The notes beneath the pieces are model-generated. The model did not search any database, was not told the origin of the DNA, and worked only from the letters and a program-made list of their open reading frames with translations. A stretch of DNA of 12,167 nt from Calditrichota bacterium (lineage in GTDB: Bacteria > Zhuqueibacterota > Zhuqueibacteria > Residuimicrobiales > Krinioviventaceae): assembly GCA_003818595.1 (NCBI GenBank), contig RPQV01000048.1:1-12167 (forward strand). The letters run 5' to 3'. Of the stretch, positions 7,603-12,167 are shown piece by piece; position 1 is the stretch's first letter; each line of letters starts with the position of its first letter. The translations under genes were made by a program, and so were the position numbers.

Positions 7603-8746
7603 GGTGCTGTTGGTTCTCAAAATTCCTCCGCCGTTCGGCGGTGGTGAACTGATGCACCAAATGATGGCAGCGGCATTTGAAAGTAAATATAAAGTATTGT
7701 CCTTCAATCGAAAGACGCATTCGAAAAGCACCCAGGGACGATTTCTGCTCTCCAACTTGATTTTCGGAAGCTATTTTTTGCTGCGGGTATCGTTCACCTG
7801 TCTCCTGCAACGGCCGAAAATCGTTTTTATTTGGCTTCCCAAAGATTGGTATCCATTTTTGCGAACCTTGCTGTTGGCTCATGTACTGAAAAAGATGGGG
7901 ATCCGAGTGATCGGTGATCTCCATGGTATGGATTTTGATTTTTCGAAGCGTCGGTTTCGTCAGGTTCATTCTGCTGATGCTTTTTCCGCTGTTCGGGTTC
8001 TGAGTGGGAGTATCGCCCGCTCATTGAGGGCAAACGGTTATCCTCATCACTTGGCAGTGATCGATAACGGCCTTGAAGCGCCGAGTTTTGTACACCAAAG
8101 GCAACCCCGTCATCCTCAGGAGATGCGGCTCCTTTATATGGGAGCGATTTCTGCCGCCAAAGGATTTGCGGATGTGGTGAAATGGCTCGATCTGCTGGAG
8201 GCTGTCTCGCTACCGTGGACTCTGAGCGTGGTGGGTGAGTGGGTAAATGCTGATTTTCGTGAAGAGATGCTGACGACACTCCGTGCGAAAGCCTACAGTT
8301 CCCGCGTGATTTTTACCGGTGTTCTCATCGATGAGGCAAAATGGCAGGCGTTGATCGCGCATGATCTGTTGATCCATTTCAGTTCTTGGGATGGTCAACC
8401 CCTTACCATTATTGAAGCCATGGCGGCGGCTGTGCCCACTATTGCCAGGCCTGTCGGCGCCATTCCGGAGATGATTCAGGATGGCGTCAATGGTTTTTTG
8501 ATTGATGATCTCGAAGAGGCGGTGCAGGTGACCCGGCAACTCTACGCTGGGGAGATATCGTTATCTGCCATTGCAAATAATGCGAGAGAGTTGTTTCAAC
8601 GACGTTTCCGCCATGATATTTTTATTGGTGAAATTGAGCGTTTGATCGCCAGGATATCAAATTCTTCCGGATTTTCTCTGTCGAAAACCGAGGAGATGTT
8701 CACCATGAAGACGAATGCGAGGAGTGGTCATCATTGCAATCCGTGA
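7580..8746 (+). CDS. GT4-family glycosyltransferase
   Basis: This 388-residue cytosolic GT-B enzyme probably adds a sugar to the lipid-linked repeat unit. The N-terminal half begins RVLLVLKIPPPFGGGELMH (8-26), with the glycine-rich acceptor-side loop, and contains VIGDLHGMDFD (110-120). The C-terminal half is a Glycos_transf_1 domain: RLLYMGAISAAKGFADVV (183-200), LSVVGEW (215-221), VIFTGVL (243-249) and DGQPLTIIEAMAAAVPTIA (271-289). The usual E-x7-E motif appears as D271-x7-E279, a conservative change. The ATG at 7580 is chosen because homology begins there and GGTGAG lies 7 nt upstream; the frame stays open back to an ATG at 7466, but that would lie deep inside the carbamoyltransferase gene. 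It overlaps that gene by 23 bp and the next by 13 bp. The tail after about residue 360 looks unstructured. Sugar unknown. Confidence 0.9.
   Translation: MSRRAQPRVLLVLKIPPPFGGGELMHQMMAAAFESKYKVLSFNRKTHSKSTQGRFLLSNLIFGSYFLLRVSFTCLLQRPKIVFIWLPKDWYPFLRTLLLAHVLKKMGIRVIGDLHGMDFDFSKRRFRQVHSADAFSAVRVLSGSIARSLRANGYPHHLAVIDNGLEAPSFVHQRQPRHPQEMRLLYMGAISAAKGFADVVKWLDLLEAVSLPWTLSVVGEWVNADFREEMLTTLRAKAYSSRVIFTGVLIDEAKWQALIAHDLLIHFSSWDGQPLTIIEAMAAAVPTIARPVGAIPEMIQDGVNGFLIDDLEEAVQVTRQLYAGEISLSAIANNARELFQRRFRHDIFIGEIERLIARISNSSGFSLSKTEEMFTMKTNARSGHHCNP
8719..8724 (+). promoter_or_regulatory. Ribosome binding site deciding a TTG start
   Basis: GAGGAG lies inside the end of the GT4 gene, 9 nt before TTG 8734. 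An in-frame GTG at 8743, which would give a classic GTGA overlap with the previous stop, has no site at proper distance, so TTG is preferred. Confidence 0.5.
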
Positions 8747-9741
8747 CAGCAGCTGTTGTTGTTTTTAACGGCGCAGAAAATATTCGGGCGTGTCTCGATT
8801 CACTCGTCAGGCAAAACTATCCGCGAGAACTGATCGAAATATTGATCGTGGACAATGATTCGACAGATGAAACCCAGCAAATCGTGAAAGGATACTGCAG
8901 CCGCTTTGCTCATGTCAGAATGGTGATCAATCCGATACGTGGAATCGCCTGCAGCCGGAATTTGGCTCTCGAACAGGCTCGCTTTGAGTGGATCGCCTTT
9001 ACTGACTCGGACTGTGTTGTGCCGATTGATTGGCTGAGCCGTTTGGTCGAAGGTTTTGAGCGACATGCTCAGGAACAGCATAATCTTGCCGGCGTCGGAA
9101 GCGCCAACGAACCGCCTCAGAATGAAAGCCGATTTTATCGTGCACTGGGTGTTTTTTTGCAGACCTTTCTGGGCAATCATGGATCTGCACAGGGGAAACA
9201 GTGGAGCTCAGATCGTGTTGTTTCCCATCTGCCGACGGTGAATGTGTTGTATCGCAAAGAATGCATTGAGCAAGTCGGTGGTTTTGACGTGACCTTTGGC
9301 AATATCGGCGAGGATCAGGATCTCAGCTATCGACTTGGCGATCGAGGATTTGTCCTGATCTATTGTGCCGGCAATGCGGTGACGCACAAACTCCGGCCCA
9401 CCCGGACTGCCTGGTTCAAAAATATGGCTCTTTATGGAAAAGGCCGCATGTGGCTGATGTTTAAACATCCGCAAAAGATCAAATGTGTCTTGCTGCTGCC
9501 CATGCTGTTGGTTGCTGTTATTTTGCTTCCGGTGGTATTCGGCCTTGGCTATTTCGGCTGGTTACCTGTATTATATTTCGGCAGTGTCTTGATATACAGT
9601 ATCATGATCTGCTTCAAATACAAATGTCTTGACCTTTTGTTCGATTTGTATTTTTTGTATATTGGAACTCATATTGCATATGGTGTGGGCGAGTGGACGG
9701 GAATTTTGAAAAGAAGAAAAACGAAGCAGCCTCAAAAGTAA
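8734..9741 (+). CDS. GT2 glycosyltransferase with C-terminal membrane helices
   Basis: This 335-residue protein has a GT-A domain of about 245 residues, then hydrophobic segments at about 251-270, 273-293 and 300-318, a layout seen in ExoA/WcaA-like polysaccharide glycosyltransferases. Motifs: VTAAVVVFNGAENIRACLDS at the start, LIVDNDSTDET (37-47), NPIRGIACSRNLAL (66-79), TDSDCVVP with the D91-x-D93 metal site, and GGFDVTFGNIGEDQDLSYR (182-200) holding the E193-D194 catalytic-base type motif. It most likely extends the undecaprenyl-linked repeat unit from the cytoplasmic side. TTG 8734 is taken as the start because of GAGGAG upstream; GTG 8743 would shorten it by three residues. It overlaps the GT4 gene by 13 bp, suggesting coupled translation. 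It is distinct from the DPM1-like GT2 at 4664-5797. Sugar and linkage unknown. Confidence 0.9.
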   Translation: MQSVTAAVVVFNGAENIRACLDSLVRQNYPRELIEILIVDNDSTDETQQIVKGYCSRFAHVRMVINPIRGIACSRNLALEQARFEWIAFTDSDCVVPIDWLSRLVEGFERHAQEQHNLAGVGSANEPPQNESRFYRALGVFLQTFLGNHGSAQGKQWSSDRVVSHLPTVNVLYRKECIEQVGGFDVTFGNIGEDQDLSYRLGDRGFVLIYCAGNAVTHKLRPTRTAWFKNMALYGKGRMWLMFKHPQKIKCVLLLPMLLVAVILLPVVFGLGYFGWLPVLYFGSVLIYSIMICFKYKCLDLLFDLYFLYIGTHIAYGVGEWTGILKRRKTKQPQK

Positions 9742-9788
9742 TAACACTAGTTGGGCTGCCGAATTCATCGGCGAGGTCGCGTCAGGTT

Positions 9789-9793
9789 GAGGA
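9789..9793 (+). promoter_or_regulatory. Ribosome binding site for the GT-C gene
   Basis: GAGGA stands 8 nt before TTG 9802. It is the only good Shine-Dalgarno near the possible starts (TTG 9751, TTG 9802, ATG 9826) and is the reason for choosing 9802. Confidence 0.4.
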
Positions 9794-9801
9794 AAATCAG
9801 T

Positions 9802-11106
9802 TTGTTCAATGAACGATTGCAGAATATGTTTCAACAGCGACTGCTGCTCCTGGTATTATTGCTCGCGCTTGTCGCCCGGTTGGGATTGATTGCTTTATTG
9901 AATCCTCAGGGTTTTTATTTCAGCGATGCGCGCCACTATGATCAGGCGGCGACGAGTATTTTAGCCGGAGAGGGTTGGGGTGATCAATACAACCGTGCGC
10001 CGTTCTATCCGCTGGTCATGGCTGCTGTTTATGCGGTTTTTGGCCACTCTTTTACGGCCGTCAGGGTGATCGAAGCATGTGCCGCCCTGTTGTTATGTCT
10101 GATCATTTTTCAAATTGCCCGGCGGATAGTTGCTCCCAAAACCGCGCTCGCTGCTGCCGCTCTGGCAGCCATTTATCCTCATTTTCTTCTCGTATCCGTT
10201 ATCCTGTATCCGACGCACCTCTTCACTGTATTATTGATGGGATCAATTTACGGCCTGATACTCTACAGTGAGAACATGAAATGGATTTTTCTTTTCATGA
10301 GCTCTTTATGTGCCGCCTTGGCTGCATTGACCATCCCTGCTTTCTTTTTCATACTACCCTTTTTGTTGCTTTGGGTCCTGTTCGAACCGCAGGGCTGGCG
10401 GCGTAAAGTAGGGGGATTCGTTCTTTATGTGCTGGTGTTCACTGCCGTGCTGACACCGTGGACAGTTCATAATTATCAAAAATATGGCCGATTGACCTTG
10501 AGCCAGCCTGTTCCGCATACGGTTTTTCCAGATTTGAATAATCTCGAAGGACAAAAACAGCAAATTGAGAATGGCTTTACCGACACCACGGAATATTTTA
10601 AGCAACACCCTTCTGGAACCGAACAAGATCGCCTTGACCGCATTATTTCGCAATATCTGCATCATCCTTTACAGTCGATTAAGTATATGGTCAGTGAATT
10701 GGGTCATTTCTGGGCTCTTTATCCCGATCGATTGGATACACAATCTTCAACCTATCAAAAGTCGATACAAAAAGAGGATCAGCGCATGATGACCACCAGT
10801 TCGACGTTGTGGCGGACGGCAAAGATCATCAGCATTTTATTCATGGCGCCCATTTTTTTGTTTGCCTTGATGGGATTCATCGCTTCCTTTCCTCTCAACA
10901 GCAAGAGTGTGCTGCTTCTGGGTTCGATAGTGTGCTTCTCATTCGGTTATTCATTGATTTATGCTGAAGTGCGGTATCGAATTCCTATCGAACCCTTTGT
11001 TTTAATATTTACGGCGCATGGAATTTTCTTTTCATTTGAGAAACTGAAAATGAATTTTCAACTGAAATCGATCGCCCGGCAATCCCACAGGGGTAAAAAG
11101 TGTTAA
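9802..11106 (+). CDS. GT39/ArnT-like GT-C membrane glycosyltransferase
   Basis: This integral membrane protein of about 434 residues has some eight to ten hydrophobic segments and the features of GT-C enzymes of the PMT/ArnT (GT39) group, which use polyprenyl-phosphate sugars as donors on the outer face of the inner membrane. After the first helix (about 14-33) the loop SDARHYDQAATSILAGEGWG (41-60) carries the acidic residues D42 and D47 expected at the active site, followed by APFYPLVMA (66-74). LTPWTVHNYQKYGR (217-230) and EVRYRIPIEPF (389-399) are typical family signatures. A soluble stretch of about 100 residues (230-330) precedes the last helices. TTG 9802 is preferred because of the upstream GAGGA; the frame opens at TTG 9751, and ATG 9826 is an alternative. 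The DPM1-like GT2 nearby may make its donor. Class fairly sure, substrate unknown. Confidence 0.82.
   Translation: MFNERLQNMFQQRLLLLVLLLALVARLGLIALLNPQGFYFSDARHYDQAATSILAGEGWGDQYNRAPFYPLVMAAVYAVFGHSFTAVRVIEACAALLLCLIIFQIARRIVAPKTALAAAALAAIYPHFLLVSVILYPTHLFTVLLMGSIYGLILYSENMKWIFLFMSSLCAALAALTIPAFFFILPFLLLWVLFEPQGWRRKVGGFVLYVLVFTAVLTPWTVHNYQKYGRLTLSQPVPHTVFPDLNNLEGQKQQIENGFTDTTEYFKQHPSGTEQDRLDRIISQYLHHPLQSIKYMVSELGHFWALYPDRLDTQSSTYQKSIQKEDQRMMTTSSTLWRTAKIISILFMAPIFLFALMGFIASFPLNSKSVLLLGSIVCFSFGYSLIYAEVRYRIPIEPFVLIFTAHGIFFSFEKLKMNFQLKSIARQSHRGKKC
11089..11093 (+). promoter_or_regulatory. Ribosome binding site for the GTG start at 11100
   Basis: AGGGG lies 6 nt before GTG 11100, within the end of the GT-C gene, and supports a start overlapping that gene's stop. 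Confidence 0.5.
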
Positions 11107-12167
11107 ATTCTTTGCCCAAAGCGCGCCTGTTGCAGAGCGTTTTATTCGGCGCCATCGGTGTGTTTGTCGGAATCGCCGTCACTTTTGCGGCAGATTTCCC
11201 GCAAAAATTTTTGATCGTTTTCGTCGCCGGCTTATCTTTTCCCTTTGCTGCATTATTGATTCGAGACATTCGTCGTTTTTTTCTGGCGGCTACGGTCATT
11301 TCAGTGCCGGTCCATTTCGACATCAATTTTATGCATCAATTTGAACAGCAGGCGGGAGCATCAACGGCAGGCATCAATCTGACTGATCTATTTGTTCTCG
11401 GTCTTTTGCTCGTGTGGCTGATTGAAATTGCCTCACAAGAAAGACCCTACACTTTGTTTTTCTCGAAATTGACAATTCCGGCCATCATCCACTTCGAGGC
11501 TGTCGCCCTCTCCATGCTTTGGGCGCCGCGACTCGATCTTGCTTTTATGGAAGTTTTCAGGATGTTCAAGGTTTTTATTCTTTATTTTATTCTGATCAAT
11601 CACATTCGCGATAAGAAGGATGTCCGACTGGTCGTCTGGGTACTGATTGGATCGCTAGCCTTTGAGGGAATCATCTCATCGCTCCAGGCTATCACAGGCG
11701 GCAGGTTGGGACTTGACTTTCTGGGTGAGGCGCCGCCCGATTTGGACGGTGACAGTTCTTTGTGGCGCGTGATGGGGACACTGGGACATCCCAATAAACT
11801 GGCGACCTTTATGGAATCGTTACTTCTATTGCCGTTTGGACTGTTTTTGGTCGAAAAAAGCAGACGAAATCGTCTGATCTGTCTGATCGTTTTTATTATG
11901 GGATGCATCATTCTCATTTTAACAGGAACGCGAGGAGCATGGATCGGCTTTATGTTGGCATTTTTGCTGTTTATGTTCTTTGTCATTAAAAGCCGCCATT
12001 TCAGCCTTCGCAGTTTTCTGCTGCCCGCAGCATTGGTACTCATCCTTTTGCCGACGATTACGGCATTATTCTGGGGCATGGTCGAAGAACGTGTTTTCGG
12101 CGACGATTACGGTTCTGCCGCCAGTCGCGTACCCATGTTTAAAATCGCTCTCAATGTCATTGCCGCG
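11100..12167 (+). CDS. O-antigen polymerase/ligase-like protein (Wzy/WaaL type), 3' partial
   Basis: An open frame of 356 codons runs from GTG 11100 to the window edge without a stop, so the C terminus is missing. The product is very hydrophobic, with paired helices at about 11-30, 36-53, 94-110 and 155-168 and several more after 176. Two signatures of the Wzy_C (O-antigen ligase/polymerase) family are visible: GTLGHPNKLATF (226-237), and LTGTRGAWIGF (274-284) in a helix-rich region. ERVFGDDYGSAASRVPMFKIAL (330-351) matches the segment following this helix in the family, at the start of the large periplasmic loop. It would polymerise repeat units or ligate the finished chain outside the inner membrane. 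It overlaps the GT-C gene by 7 bp. Polymerase versus ligase cannot be settled from sequence. No gene on the minus strand competes credibly. Confidence 0.85.
   Translation, partial: MLNSLPKARLLQSVLFGAIGVFVGIAVTFAADFPQKFLIVFVAGLSFPFAALLIRDIRRFFLAATVISVPVHFDINFMHQFEQQAGASTAGINLTDLFVLGLLLVWLIEIASQERPYTLFFSKLTIPAIIHFEAVALSMLWAPRLDLAFMEVFRMFKVFILYFILINHIRDKKDVRLVVWVLIGSLAFEGIISSLQAITGGRLGLDFLGEAPPDLDGDSSLWRVMGTLGHPNKLATFMESLLLLPFGLFLVEKSRRNRLICLIVFIMGCIILILTGTRGAWIGFMLAFLLFMFFVIKSRHFSLRSFLLPAALVLILLPTITALFWGMVEERVFGDDYGSAASRVPMFKIALNVIAA

Noticed and set aside
7066..7755. 229-codon open frame on the minus strand
   Set aside because: It lies antisense to the well-supported C-terminal domain of the carbamoyltransferase and the start of the GT4 gene, and its translation shows no recognisable domain.
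9751..9801. Longer start (TTG 9751) for the GT-C gene
   Set aside because: No Shine-Dalgarno precedes it and the added residues are arginine-rich, unlike the N termini of this family.
11600..12079. 159-codon open frame on the minus strand
   Set aside because: The + strand frame from 11100 has Wzy_C signatures and hydrophobic helices; the minus-strand peptide is a basic, low-information shadow.

Overview
The window is the front part of an exopolysaccharide or capsule biosynthesis locus from a Gram-negative-type bacterium. All nine supported genes lie on the + strand and the last one runs off the right edge. Evidence for the cell type is an SLBB-domain protein with a signal peptide, a full-length Wzc-type chain-length regulator/tyrosine kinase, and a WbaP/CpsE-type initiating phosphotransferase. 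Base composition looks close to balanced. Several genes start at GTG or TTG behind clear Shine-Dalgarno sequences, which argues against a typical Bacteroidota. I cannot name the phylum; environmental lineages such as Calditrichota/KSB1 or deltaproteobacteria-like groups would fit, but this is a guess.

Layout: 1-109 is upstream sequence, perhaps with the tail of a preceding gene. 110-3049 holds the export/control pair: an SLBB-only protein and the Wzc-like BY-kinase, 9 bp apart. 3050-3192 is the only sizeable intergenic gap. It carries several overlapping inverted repeats, one of them followed by five T's, and may be a terminator or attenuator between the control pair and the assembly genes. 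3193-12167 is a tight run: the initiating sugar-phosphate transferase (3193-4629), a membrane-anchored GT2 of the DPM1/DPG type (4664-5797), an O-carbamoyltransferase (5836-7602), a GT4 glycosyltransferase (7580-8746), a second GT2 (8734-9741), a GT39/ArnT-like GT-C membrane glycosyltransferase (about 9802-11106), and an O-antigen polymerase/ligase-type membrane protein (from 11100, incomplete).

Inferred working model: the phosphotransferase loads the first sugar-1-phosphate onto undecaprenyl phosphate, the cytosolic GT4 and GT2 extend the repeat unit, and the NodU/CmcH-type enzyme carbamoylates a sugar. The DPM1-like GT2 and the GT-C enzyme could form a make-and-use pair for a polyprenyl-phosphate-linked sugar that decorates the chain on the far side of the membrane. 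The Wzy/WaaL-like protein polymerises or ligates, under control of the Wzc-like kinase. No Wzx flippase and no Wza with a Poly_export domain is seen; these probably lie outside the window. I see no CRISPR array, tRNA, rRNA, insertion sequence or defence system. The more unusual points are the alternative-hairpin intergenic region, the acidic insertion inside the kinase domain, the SLBB-only protein with a C-terminal hydrophobic anchor, and the carbamoylation step.
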